64,000 bases of DNA, taken from Paracoccaceae bacterium (GTDB lineage Bacteria; Pseudomonadota; Alphaproteobacteria; Rhodobacterales; Rhodobacteraceae). The stretch covers positions 124,001 through 188,000 of the forward strand of contig JAGQRW010000018.1 of the NCBI GenBank assembly GCA_020425085.1. The letters run 5' to 3'. Numbering within the stretch: the first letter of the stretch is position 1; every line of letters starts with the position of its first letter. This document shows, piece by piece, positions 42,516 through 50,655 of this stretch. The position numbers and the translations under genes are program-made. Under the pieces are notes generated by a model. That model was not told the DNA's origin. It worked only from the letters and a program-made list of their open reading frames with translations, and did not search any database.

Positions 42516-43830
42516 GGTATCGCGCGCGCCGCTGACCCATCGGCGGGTGTTGAAAACGGCGTTTCCCATCGTTCTGTCCAACGCAACCGTGCCGATCATC
42601 GGGCTGGTCGATACCGGCGTGGTCGGGCAGTTGGGGCAGGCGGCACCGATCGGTGCTGTGGCGGTCGGCGCGGTGGTTCTGACCTCGGTCTACTGGTTGT
42701 TCGGATTTCTGCGCATGGGCACCACCGGACTGGTCAGTCAGGCGCACGGGGCGGGGGATGGCGACGAGGTGGCGGCGCTGCTCAGCCGCGCGCTGATCTT
42801 TGCCTTTGGCTTTGGCGGGCTGATCATCATCCTGCAACTGCCGCTGTTCTGGGCTGCCTTCCATCTGTCGCCCGCCTCGGCCGAGGTGGAAATGCTGGCG
42901 CGCGAATATATGCGGATTCGCATCCTTTCCGCCCCGGCGGCGATTGCGATTTACGCCATGACCGGCTGGCTGATCGCGCTGGAACGCACCCGGAGCGTGC
43001 TGGTGATACAGATTGCGATGAACGGGCTGAACGTGGTTCTGGATCTGTGGTTCGTGCTGGGGCTGAACTGGGGGGTCGAAGGCGTGGCGCTGGCCACCTT
43101 CATCGCCGAATGGTCCGGTGCCGCACTGGGCCTGTGGCTATGTCGCGCGGCGTTTCGGGGTGATGCCTGGCGACGGGTTTCGCTGGTGTTTGCGCAGGCG
43201 CGGCTCGGCCGCATGCTGAGCGTCAACACCGATATCCTGCTGCGTTCGCTGGCGTTGATGGCGATCATCGTTTCGTTCACCTTTCTCGGTGCCGGTTTCG
43301 GTGATGTCACGCTGGCGGCCAATCAGGTCCTGATGCTGTTTCTGAACATCACTGCCCATGCGCTGGACGGCTTTGCCTTCACCGCCGAAACCTTCATCGG
43401 TCAGGCGCTCGGGGCGGGGGCAAGGGCCGAGTTGCGCCGTGGCGTGATCCTGACCTCGATCTGGGGGCTGGCATCGGTGGCGGCGCTGGCGTTGGCGTTC
43501 GGGCTGTTTGGCGGTGACATCATCGACATCATGACCACATCGGCTGAGGTCCGGGTCGAGGCGCGGGGCTATCTTGTCTATATGGTTCTGGCGCCGCTGA
43601 TAGGGGTTGCTGCCTGGATGCTCGATGGCATCTTCATCGGTGCCACCCGCTCGCGCGATATGCGCAACATGATGCTGCTGTCGCTGCTGATCTATGCCGC
43701 CTCGCTGTTGATCCTGTTGCCGCTTTTCGGCAATCACGGGCTTTGGCTGGCGCTGTTGGTGTCCTATGCGGCAAGGGGGGCGACGCTGGCGGCGAAATAT
43801 CCGGGGCTGGAGGCGGCTGCCGATGGTTGA
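42508..43830 (+). CDS. MATE-family multidrug/toxin exporter (DinF-like)
   Basis: A 440-residue protein with about 12 membrane helices. The opening THRRVLKTAFPIVLSNATVPIIGLVDTGVVGQLG is the conserved MATE helix 1, and the second half repeats it with TDILLRSLALMAIIVSFTFLGAGFGDVTLAANQVLMLFLNI and HALDGFAFTAETFIGQALGAG. These are features of the DinF branch. It would use a Na+ or H+ gradient to expel organic cations or toxic compounds. The start lies inside the thioesterase stop region, which suggests translational coupling. Confidence 0.9.
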   Translation: MTEVSRAPLTHRRVLKTAFPIVLSNATVPIIGLVDTGVVGQLGQAAPIGAVAVGAVVLTSVYWLFGFLRMGTTGLVSQAHGAGDGDEVAALLSRALIFAFGFGGLIIILQLPLFWAAFHLSPASAEVEMLAREYMRIRILSAPAAIAIYAMTGWLIALERTRSVLVIQIAMNGLNVVLDLWFVLGLNWGVEGVALATFIAEWSGAALGLWLCRAAFRGDAWRRVSLVFAQARLGRMLSVNTDILLRSLALMAIIVSFTFLGAGFGDVTLAANQVLMLFLNITAHALDGFAFTAETFIGQALGAGARAELRRGVILTSIWGLASVAALALAFGLFGGDIIDIMTTSAEVRVEARGYLVYMVLAPLIGVAAWMLDGIFIGATRSRDMRNMMLLSLLIYAASLLILLPLFGNHGLWLALLVSYAARGATLAAKYPGLEAAADG

Positions 43831-43851
43831 GGCCGGCAGAGGCGCCGCCGG

Positions 43852-44325
43852 TCAGCGGCGCACGCTGCGGCGGTTCTGACTGGCGATCACCTCGATCGAG
43901 CGAACGCCTAACAGCGTCTGATCCGACACGAAATGCCCGATCACCACTTCGCGTGACGGCTGGGTTCCCGCCGGTCTTGGCCCTGGCGGCGGGCTGATGC
44001 GAAATTCATAGGACAGCACGCCCTTGACCGGCAATTCGTCATTCAGCGGCACCAGTTCACCGTTCCAGTATCCCTGGGTCTGGGGCAGCCCGAAGGTGTG
44101 GATGATCGCGCCACCCGGAAAGCGGTCAACCTTGAGGCTGATCACCTCATTGACCAGCGGGCGCGGGTCGCGCAGGATCACCTCATCGGCAAGCTGGATG
44201 CGTTCCTCGCGGTCGCGGCCGAACCAGTTGAACGGGTTCAGCCGGGATTCACGAAACCCGCAGGAGGCGACAAGAAGTGTCGTCAGGGTCAGGGCGGCGA
44301 TTAGTCTGGTCGTCTGGCGGGTCAT
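43852..44325 (-). CDS. Putative lipoprotein, conserved in Rhodobacterales
   Basis: A 157-residue predicted lipoprotein. The signal MTRQTTRLIAALTLTTLLVASC ends in a lipobox (LVASC, Cys22). The mature part, FRESRLNPFNWFGRDREE, then has a beta-rich region with FPGGAIIHTFGLPQTQGYWNGELVPLNDELP. I recognise no characterised family. The start at 44325 puts the signal peptide at the N-terminus; the frame to 44493 would bury it. It is convergent with the MATE gene and divergent from sufE. Confidence 0.7.
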   Translation of the reverse strand: MTRQTTRLIAALTLTTLLVASCGFRESRLNPFNWFGRDREERIQLADEVILRDPRPLVNEVISLKVDRFPGGAIIHTFGLPQTQGYWNGELVPLNDELPVKGVLSYEFRISPPPGPRPAGTQPSREVVIGHFVSDQTLLGVRSIEVIASQNRRSVRR

Positions 44326-44477
44326 CAGGCGGGGGTTCCCTTCACGGCTTGGCCCTTGGATAAACCGAAACACCTGCCTTTGAAAAGCCCGCCAAAGCGC
44401 CAGACAGGGATTTGACGCTGGATTTTTGCTTTTGAGCGGCATAGGTGATGGCAAAGACACCAGACAGGACACGAACA

Positions 44478-44897
44478 ATGGCAAGCGAGGCATTCGAGGA
44501 AATCGCCGAAACCTTTGAATTTCTGGACGACTGGGAGGATCGCTATCGCCATGTCATCGAACTTGGCAAGGCGATGGCCCCGATGGACGATGCGCTGAAA
44601 GTGCCGGCAACCAAGGTCGATGGTTGCGCCAGTCAGGTCTGGATGGTGCCGTTGATCGAAGACGGCAAGTTCCGCTTTGTCGGCGACAGCGACGCGATGA
44701 TCGTCAGGGGGCTGATTGCGGTGGTGTCGGCGCTGTTCAGCGACCTGCCGCTTCGCGAGGTGCTGAAGGTTGACGCCGCGGCGGAAATGGCGCGACTGGG
44801 GCTGGATCAGCACCTGTCGTCACAACGCTCGAACGGGTTGCGCGCCATGCTGGAACGCATCCGCCTTCTGGCCGCAACCGCATTGGAAGAGGTTTAG
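44478..44897 (+). CDS. sufE: SufE family sulfur acceptor protein
   Basis: A 139-residue SufE/CsdE protein that takes sulfur from a SufS-type cysteine desulfurase. The reactive cysteine is Cys50 in KVDGCASQVWM; the opening FEEIAETFEFLDDWEDRYRHVIELGK is the helix that docks the desulfurase. The gene for bmt follows after three bases. Co-transcription with a methyltransferase operon rather than with sufS/sufBCD is unexpected; other iron-sulfur genes are not in the window. Confidence 0.93.
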   Translation: MASEAFEEIAETFEFLDDWEDRYRHVIELGKAMAPMDDALKVPATKVDGCASQVWMVPLIEDGKFRFVGDSDAMIVRGLIAVVSALFSDLPLREVLKVDAAAEMARLGLDQHLSSQRSNGLRAMLERIRLLAATALEEV

Positions 44898-44900
44898 TTC

Positions 44901-45911
44901 ATGGCGCACAAATTGCAGGAAATGCTGGCCCGGCAGGGCTGGTTGCTGGCCGATGGCGCCACTGGCACCAATCTGTTCAACATGGGGCTGGAAGCCGGCG
45001 AAGCGCCGGAAATATGGAACGAGACCCAGCCGAAAAGCATTACCACGCTTTATCAGGGTGCGGTGGATGCGGGCAGCGATCTGTTCCTGACCAACTCGTT
45101 CGGCGGCAATTATTCACGCCTGAAACTTCACAACGCCCAGGGCCGGGTGCGCCAGATCAACCGCATCGCCGCCGAAATCGCGCGTGAGGTCGCCGATCGG
45201 GCGGACCGGCCGCTGGTGGTCGCAGGCTCGATGGGGCCAACCGGCGAAATCATGCAGCCGGTCGGCAGCCTCAGCCACCAGAACGCGGTGGAAATGTTCC
45301 ACGAACAGGCCGAGGGCCTGAAAGAAGGCGGCGCCGATCTGTTATGGATCGAAACCCTGTCAGCGCGCGAGGAATTCGCCGCCGCCGCCGAAGGCATCTC
45401 GCTTGCCGGCATGGCATGGGCCGGCACCATGAGCTTTGACACCGCCGGGCGCACCATGATGGGGCTGACCGCAAGCGACATGGTCAAGATGGTTGCGGGG
45501 CTGAAACATCAGCCGCTGGCCTTTGGGGCAAATTGCGGGGTCGGGGCCTCGGACCTGTTGCGCACCCTGATCGGTTTTGCCGCCGCCGGCCCGAAACTGC
45601 CGATCATCGCCAAGGGCAATGCCGGTATCCCGAAATTTGTCGATGGACATATCCATTACGACGGCACCCCCGAGTTGATGGCGGAATATGCGGTAATGGC
45701 GCGCGATATCGGCGCTGGCATCATCGGCGGCTGTTGCGGCACCATGGCACCGCATCTGATCGCCATGCGCAGGGCGCTGGAGGAACGTCCCGCTGGTGAT
45801 GCACCTGATCTGGAAACCATAGAGGCAAGGATCGGGCCGTTTTCCTCGGCCAGCGATGGCAGTGGTGGCGATGGCCCGGTGCGCCGCGAACGACGTGGCC
45901 GGCGGCGTTAG
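44901..45911 (+). CDS. bmt: Betaine--homocysteine S-methyltransferase family protein
   Basis: A 336-residue zinc methyltransferase of the homocysteine S-methyltransferase fold. The three zinc cysteines are Cys212 (GANCGVG) and Cys278-Cys279 (IGGCCGTMAPH). LLADGATGTNLFNMG and LTNSFGGN mark the family's N-terminal barrel. Homologues in marine alphaproteobacteria are annotated as betaine--homocysteine methyltransferase. The corrinoid protein gene, 118 bases downstream, also suggests a route in which methyl groups from MttB-type enzymes reach cobalamin and then folate or homocysteine. Methionine would be the product. Confidence 0.88.
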   Translation: MAHKLQEMLARQGWLLADGATGTNLFNMGLEAGEAPEIWNETQPKSITTLYQGAVDAGSDLFLTNSFGGNYSRLKLHNAQGRVRQINRIAAEIAREVADRADRPLVVAGSMGPTGEIMQPVGSLSHQNAVEMFHEQAEGLKEGGADLLWIETLSAREEFAAAAEGISLAGMAWAGTMSFDTAGRTMMGLTASDMVKMVAGLKHQPLAFGANCGVGASDLLRTLIGFAAAGPKLPIIAKGNAGIPKFVDGHIHYDGTPELMAEYAVMARDIGAGIIGGCCGTMAPHLIAMRRALEERPAGDAPDLETIEARIGPFSSASDGSGGDGPVRRERRGRRR

Positions 45912-46028
45912 GGCCAACGTCGGTATGGGCAAAGGAAATGTCGCAAATCTAACAGCAATTTCGGCCCTTGCGAATGTACTTGGCTAGACAATCAGGAACG
46001 CGCCCGCGCAAAACACAGGATCAGGCCC

Positions 46029-46727
46029 ATGGCTGACGACGAAGACATCATCCTCTCGGAACTCGATGATGAGGAACTGACGCTGCAAATGCATGACGAC
46101 CTTTACGACGGCCTGAAGGAAGAGATCGAGGAAGGGGTCAACATCCTGCTTGGACGCGGCTGGCAGCCCTATGATGTGCTGACCAAGGCGCTGGTCGAAG
46201 GCATGCGCATCGTCGGCATTGATTTTCGCGACGGCATCCTGTTCGTGCCCGAGGTGTTGCTGGCGGCAAACGCCATGAAGGGCGGCATGGCCATCCTGAA
46301 ACCGTTGCTAGCGGAAACCGGCGCACCGCGCATGGGCAAGATGGTGATCGGCACCGTCAAGGGCGACATTCACGACATCGGCAAGAACCTGGTCACCATG
46401 ATGATGGAAGGCGCTGGTTTCGAGGTCAAGGATCTGGGCATCAACAATCCGGTGGAAAACTACCTCGATACGCTTCAGTCCGAGGAATACGACATCCTTG
46501 GCATGTCGGCACTTCTGACCACCACCATGCCCTATATGAAGGTGGTGATCGACACCATGGTGGAAAAAGGCATGCGCGACGATTACGTGGTGATGGTCGG
46601 CGGTGCCCCCCTGAACGAGGAATTCGCCCGCGCCATCGGTGCCGATGCCTATTGCCGCGACGCGGCGGTGGCGGTTGAAACCGCCAAGTCCTTCATGGCC
46701 AAGAAGCATAACCGCCTGACCGCCTGA
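46029..46727 (+). CDS. Methyltransferase cognate corrinoid protein
   Basis: A 232-residue methyl-carrier protein. A helical cap (residues 20-100, with LFVPEVLLAANAMKGGMAILKPLL) precedes the B12-binding Rossmann domain, which has the cobalt-ligand motif GDIHDIG at residues 112-118 (His115) and the GG tail region MVGGAPLNEEFARAIGADAYC. It would shuttle a methyl group between an MttB-type methyltransferase and a second methyltransferase. Both MttB genes in this window lie at least 30 kb away, so it probably serves partners in trans. A reactivase (RamA-like) and a folate methyltransferase are not in the window. Confidence 0.93.
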   Translation: MADDEDIILSELDDEELTLQMHDDLYDGLKEEIEEGVNILLGRGWQPYDVLTKALVEGMRIVGIDFRDGILFVPEVLLAANAMKGGMAILKPLLAETGAPRMGKMVIGTVKGDIHDIGKNLVTMMMEGAGFEVKDLGINNPVENYLDTLQSEEYDILGMSALLTTTMPYMKVVIDTMVEKGMRDDYVVMVGGAPLNEEFARAIGADAYCRDAAVAVETAKSFMAKKHNRLTA

Positions 46728-46788
46728 AGGTTTGCCGGGCCTTTCATTCAAGGCTGCCAGCCACCATATCGGGTTAAAGGAGGCTGAT

Positions 46789-46968
46789 ATGCCAATTCGG
46801 ATATTCGCGCTTTTGATCGGCGTGGTCATGCTTGCCGCATTGCTCAGCGTCAGTCTGGCCTCGGCGGTCGGGGTGCTGGGCGGGGCAGGGACTTGGCCGT
46901 TCGTGCTGCTGGCGCTGTTGACGGCGGTGGCGCTTGGCTGGCGGCTCTGGTCAGGGCGGAGGGGCTAG
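46789..46968 (+). CDS. Small two-helix membrane protein between corrinoid and DUF1638 genes
   Basis: A 59-residue protein with two hydrophobic stretches (residues 4-29 and 34-50), a strong GGAGG ribosome site five bases upstream, and a basic end RLWSGRRG. It starts 61 bases after the corrinoid gene and is followed after three bases by the DUF1638 gene, so it is in the operon. I recognise no family. It may tether the soluble methyl-transfer proteins to the membrane, but that is speculation. Confidence 0.7.
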   Translation: MPIRIFALLIGVVMLAALLSVSLASAVGVLGGAGTWPFVLLALLTAVALGWRLWSGRRG

Positions 46969-46971
46969 ACG

Positions 46972-47628
46972 ATGGATCAGCGGCCAGCCCTGGTTCCCGC
47001 TGACGAGGTTCTGCGTGAGCAGGGGCTTGATCTGGCGGCACCTGAACCTGCACGGCTGTTGCTGATCGGTTGTGGTGCGCTGGCGCATGAGGTGGTGGCG
47101 CTGATCGCTGCCAATGGCTGGCATCACATGGATCTGAAATGCCTGCCCGCCAAACTGCATCTTCGCCCCGAACTGATCACCGATGCCGTCGCCGGTCTGG
47201 TGGATAAACACCGGCAGGATTATGAACGGATTTTCGTGCTTTATGCCGATTGCGGCACCGGTGGTCTATTGGCGGCAAAATGTGCCGAACTTGGCGTCGA
47301 GATGCTGCAAGGCCCGCATTGCTATTCGTTTTACGAGGGTAACGCGGCATTTGCCGAGCATGACGACGAGGTGACGGCGTTCTATCTGACGGATTTTCTG
47401 GCGCGGCAGTTTGATGCCTTTGTCTGGAAACCCATGGGTCTGGACCGTCACCCTGAACTGTTGGAGATGTATTTCGGCAATTACACCAAGCTGGTTTATC
47501 AGGCGCAGGTCAGGGATGCCCAACAGGAGGCACGCGCCGCCGAGATCGCCGCCCGGCTGGGGCTGGAATATGAATACCGGTTTACCGGTTACGGTGAACT
47601 GGCGACCAGCCTGGCGCGCCAGGCTTGA
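46972..47628 (+). CDS. DUF1638 domain-containing protein
   Basis: A 218-residue protein of the DUF1638 family, which repeatedly lies beside corrinoid methyltransferase genes but has no assigned reaction. LLLIGCGALAHEVVALIAANGW, IFVLYADCGTGGLLAAKC and LQGPHCYSFYEGN contain the conserved cysteines (in GCGA, ADCGTGG, PHCYSFY) and could bind a metal. The C-terminal YTKLVYQAQVRDAQQEARAAEIAARLGLEYEYRFTGYGEL is typical. In related genomes the next genes encode a folate:cobalamin methyltransferase; here mntH follows and those genes are missing locally. Confidence 0.88.
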   Translation: MDQRPALVPADEVLREQGLDLAAPEPARLLLIGCGALAHEVVALIAANGWHHMDLKCLPAKLHLRPELITDAVAGLVDKHRQDYERIFVLYADCGTGGLLAAKCAELGVEMLQGPHCYSFYEGNAAFAEHDDEVTAFYLTDFLARQFDAFVWKPMGLDRHPELLEMYFGNYTKLVYQAQVRDAQQEARAAEIAARLGLEYEYRFTGYGELATSLARQA

Positions 47629-47730
47629 GGTCTGAGACCTGAGCAGGGCACAGGGGCGGGCATCATTGCCTCTGCCGCCATTTCAGGCATGCAATCATCG
47701 CTTATCCGCCAGTCCGCGCTGTTTCCGCCA

Positions 47731-47780
47731 TTGACAGCCGCCGATCGTCCGGATATTGCGATTGCGACTTATTCGCAATC
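47731..47780 (+). promoter_or_regulatory. mntH promoter overlapped by a perfect 8-bp inverted repeat
   Basis: TTGACA (47731-47736), a 17-base spacer and TATTGC (47754-47759) form a sigma-70-type promoter. GATTGCGA (47760-47767) and TCGCAATC (47773-47780) flank CTTAT, placed just after the -10 box. The position and target suggest a manganese-responsive repressor (Mur/Fur-type) site; the identity of the regulator is inferred. Confidence 0.7.
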
Positions 47781-47813
47781 TATTTCCGCGCGCGGAAACC
47801 CTCAACCGGACCG

Positions 47814-49157
47814 ATGATGAACGCCGAAACCGGCCCAGCTGCCAAACCAGACGACGATTTCCGGTCGCTTGCCGAGGTTCACGGTTCGATCCACATCACC
47901 GGCAGCGGGTCGATGCGCCGTCTGCTGTCGTTCATCGGGCCGGGATATCTGGTTGCGGTCGGTTATATGGATCCCGGCAACTGGGCAACCTCGCTGGCTG
48001 GCGGGTCGGCCTTTGGCTATACCCTGCTGTCGGTGGTCCTGTTGTCGAACTTCATGGCGATCCTGTTGCAGGCGCTGGCGGTAAGGATGGGCATTGCCGG
48101 CGGTGTCGATCTGGCCCAGGCCTGCCGGCTGGCCTATTCGCGCCCGGTCGGTATCATCCTCTGGCTCATGGCGGAGGGGGCGATCATTGCCACTGACCTG
48201 GCCGAGGTGATCGGCACCGCGATCGCGCTGAACCTGCTGTTCGGTATCCCGCTGACCATCGGTGTGATCCTGACGGCGCTTGACGTTTTCCTGATCCTCT
48301 GGTTGCAGGACCGCGGCTTTCGCAAGGTCGAGGCGGTGGTGATTGCACTGACCGGGGTGATTGCCATCTGTTTCATCTTTGAAATGGTCTATTCCAGTCC
48401 GGACTGGGGGAACGTGCTGCGCGGTTTTATTCCTCAGACCGATATTCTGACATCACCTGACATGCTATATATCGCCATGGGCATTATCGGTGCGACGGTG
48501 ATGCCGCATAACCTTTATCTGCATTCCGCCATCATCCAGACCCGCCGGATCGACGACAGCAGGGCGGCACGGCGCGAGGGTATCCGCATGGGGGTGATCG
48601 ATTCGACCGTGGCGCTGATGTTCGCGCTGCTGATCAATTCGGCCATCCTGATCCTGGCTGCCGCCGCCTTTCACAGCAGCGGTCAGACCGAAGTGGCGGA
48701 AATCCAGCATGCCTATGAACTGCTGTCGCCCACCCTGGGGGCAAGCCTTGCCTCGGCGCTGTTCGCGCTGGCGCTGCTGGCATCGGGGCTGAATTCGACT
48801 GTTACCGCCACCCTGTCCGGGCAGATCGTGATGGAGGGGTTCATCCGTTTGCGCATCCGCCCCTGGCTCAGACGGCTGCTGACCCGGATGATCGCAATTC
48901 TGCCGGCAGTGGTGGTGACCGCGCTTTATGGCTATAGCGGCACCGCGCGGCTGTTGGTGCTGAGCCAGGTGATGCTGAGCCTGCAACTGCCCTTTGCCAT
49001 CGTGCCGCTGGTACTGTTCACCGCCGACAGCGCCCGGATGAAAGGCCTGCCGGCACCGCGCTGGTTGACGGCAGCGGCTTGGGCGATCGCCGCCGTGGTG
49101 ATCGCGCTGAACCTGAAGCTGATCTATGAGGTGCTGTCGGGCGGCTTTGATCTGTGA
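47814..49157 (+). CDS. mntH: NRAMP-family divalent metal (Mn2+/Fe2+) transporter
   Basis: A 447-residue inner-membrane protein with about 11 helices. The two metal-site motifs are DPGN at residues 53-56 ([11 protein letters not shown]) and MPHNLYLHS near residue 224, both diagnostic of NRAMP transporters. It imports Mn2+ with protons. It has its own promoter and a palindromic operator immediately upstream, 34 bases before the ATG, and is not part of the bmt/corrinoid operon despite the same orientation. The first or second of two adjacent ATG codons could be the start. Confidence 0.93.
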   Translation: MMNAETGPAAKPDDDFRSLAEVHGSIHITGSGSMRRLLSFIGPGYLVAVGYMDPGNWATSLAGGSAFGYTLLSVVLLSNFMAILLQALAVRMGIAGGVDLAQACRLAYSRPVGIILWLMAEGAIIATDLAEVIGTAIALNLLFGIPLTIGVILTALDVFLILWLQDRGFRKVEAVVIALTGVIAICFIFEMVYSSPDWGNVLRGFIPQTDILTSPDMLYIAMGIIGATVMPHNLYLHSAIIQTRRIDDSRAARREGIRMGVIDSTVALMFALLINSAILILAAAAFHSSGQTEVAEIQHAYELLSPTLGASLASALFALALLASGLNSTVTATLSGQIVMEGFIRLRIRPWLRRLLTRMIAILPAVVVTALYGYSGTARLLVLSQVMLSLQLPFAIVPLVLFTADSARMKGLPAPRWLTAAAWAIAAVVIALNLKLIYEVLSGGFDL

Positions 49158-49217
49158 CGCCGGAAGGAGAGGTGCGGAATCGGTGATCGGTTTTGGGGCT
49201 TTGCGTCACCAAATTGC

Positions 49218-49290
49218 GTCCCTTCGGGACATTACCTGTTAGCCGCTTCGCGGCGATTTGCCTGCGGCGCGAGTATTTTTCGAACAATGA
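49218..49290. repeat. Dispersed intergenic element, copy E (forward)
   Basis: Two small hairpins, GTCCC TTC GGGAC (49218-49230) and GCCGC TTC GCGGC (49242-49254), precede GGCGCGAGTATTTTTCGAAC and AATGATGG. The GAGTATTT core and GC-hairpin-first order match copies B and D. It lies between convergent mntH and dctD. Confidence 0.5.
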
Positions 49291-49297
49291 TGGCGAA

Positions 49298-50638
49298 TTA
49301 CAGGTAGTCTGAGCGGCTGAGGCCGTATTTTGCCATTTTTTCATTCAGGGTTCGGCGCGGCAGGCTGAGTTCGTCCATCACCGCAGCGATCGAGCCGCGG
49401 TGGCGGCGCATGGTGTTGTCGATCAGCATGCGCTCAAACGCTTCGACATATTCCTTGAGCGGTTTGCCTTCGGCGACCATGGAATGTTGCAGTTCCGAGT
49501 TGTCCGACATCAAGAGCGAGGTGATCGAGCCGGAGCCGCGACGGCTTTGCAGAACGGCGCGTTCGGCGAGGTTGATCAGCTGGCGCACATTACCGGGCCA
49601 GGGGGCTTGCAGCAGTTGTGCGGCCTCTTTGGCGGAAACCTCGGGGGTGTCGCAGCCGTATTCGTCGGCAAAGGTTTCGCAAAACCGGGTAAACAGCGTC
49701 AGGATGTCTTCGCCGCGTTGTCGGAGCGGTGGCGGGGTGATCAGCATGGCGGCGAGGCGATAGTAGAGATCCGGGCGCAGGTGATCCTCCAGGCGGCTTT
49801 CGCCATCCTGGATGTTGCAAATGGCGATGATCCGGACCGGAATGGTTTCGCCCGCCGGTTCCTGATGGCTGATCAGGCTGAGGAGGCGCGCCTGAAGCGA
49901 CTGTGGCAGGCTTTCGATGTCTTCAAGGCAAAGGGTGCCGCCGCGCGCTTCGTCGATCATCGGCAGGGGGGTGCCTTCTGGGGGGGGGCCGAACAGGCGG
50001 GCGGTCAGCGCCGCTTCATCAAAGGCGGCGCAGCTCAGGGTCAGGAATTTCTTGCCCTGGCGCGGGCCGCAGGCATGCAGCGCGTGCGCGACCAGCGATT
50101 TGCCGGTGCCGGTTTCGCCGTCGATCAGCACATGGCCATCGGCCTGGGCCAGATCAAGGATGTCTTCGCGCAGGCGTTCCATCTGCGGACTGGAGCCGAC
50201 AAGCTTGCGAATCAGCACGGTGCCATCGGACAATTCGCGCCTGAGCTGGCGGTTGTCGAGCGTCAGCCGCCTTGCCTGGGTGGCGCGGCGGGCAAGGTCG
50301 CTCATCCTTTCGGGGTCGAACGGTTTTTCCAGGAAATCATAGGCCCCGACCTTGAGCGCCTCGACCGCCATCGGCACGTCGCCATGGCCGGTGATCATGA
50401 TTACCGGCAGCGCGCCATCAAGGCTCATCAGGCGTTTCAAGAAAGCCATGCCGTCCATCCCCGGCATCCGGATGTCGCTGACCACGATACCCTTGTAATC
50501 GGCGGTGATGGCTTTCAGCGCCTCTTCGGCGCTGGAATAGGTTTCGGTGTTGTAGCCCGAAAGGCTGAGCCATTGTGAGATTGATTGTCGCATGTCCTGT
50601 TCGTCATCGACGATGGCAATGGTCATTGCATCTGGCAT
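49298..50638 (-). CDS. dctD: DctD-like response regulator of the NtrC family lacking GAFTGA
   Basis: A 446-residue regulator. The receiver domain has Asp55 (VVSDIRMPGMDG) as phosphoacceptor. The AAA+ domain has Walker A GETGTGKS (174-181), RLAAMLITPPPLRQR with the arginine-finger region, and a Fis-type C-terminal HTH (GSIAAVMDELSLPRRTLNEKMAKYG). Where sigma-54 activators carry GAFTGA this protein reads LFGPPPEGTPLPMID, and Walker B is GGTLCLEDI rather than GGTLFLDEI. It is therefore unlikely to activate sigma-54 promoters in the normal way; some Rhodobacter NtrC-type proteins likewise act with sigma-70. ATG 50638 follows GGAG. Partner of the histidine kinase upstream, 17 bases away. Confidence 0.88.
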   Translation of the reverse strand: MPDAMTIAIVDDEQDMRQSISQWLSLSGYNTETYSSAEEALKAITADYKGIVVSDIRMPGMDGMAFLKRLMSLDGALPVIMITGHGDVPMAVEALKVGAYDFLEKPFDPERMSDLARRATQARRLTLDNRQLRRELSDGTVLIRKLVGSSPQMERLREDILDLAQADGHVLIDGETGTGKSLVAHALHACGPRQGKKFLTLSCAAFDEAALTARLFGPPPEGTPLPMIDEARGGTLCLEDIESLPQSLQARLLSLISHQEPAGETIPVRIIAICNIQDGESRLEDHLRPDLYYRLAAMLITPPPLRQRGEDILTLFTRFCETFADEYGCDTPEVSAKEAAQLLQAPWPGNVRQLINLAERAVLQSRRGSGSITSLLMSDNSELQHSMVAEGKPLKEYVEAFERMLIDNTMRRHRGSIAAVMDELSLPRRTLNEKMAKYGLSRSDYL

Positions 50639-50655
50639 TGGCTGCTCCGGCTGGG

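Noticed and set aside
44901-46028. SAM or cobalamin riboswitch ahead of the bmt/corrinoid genes
   Set aside because: The gaps (3 and 117 bases) are too short for, and show no sign of, the conserved cores of these riboswitches.
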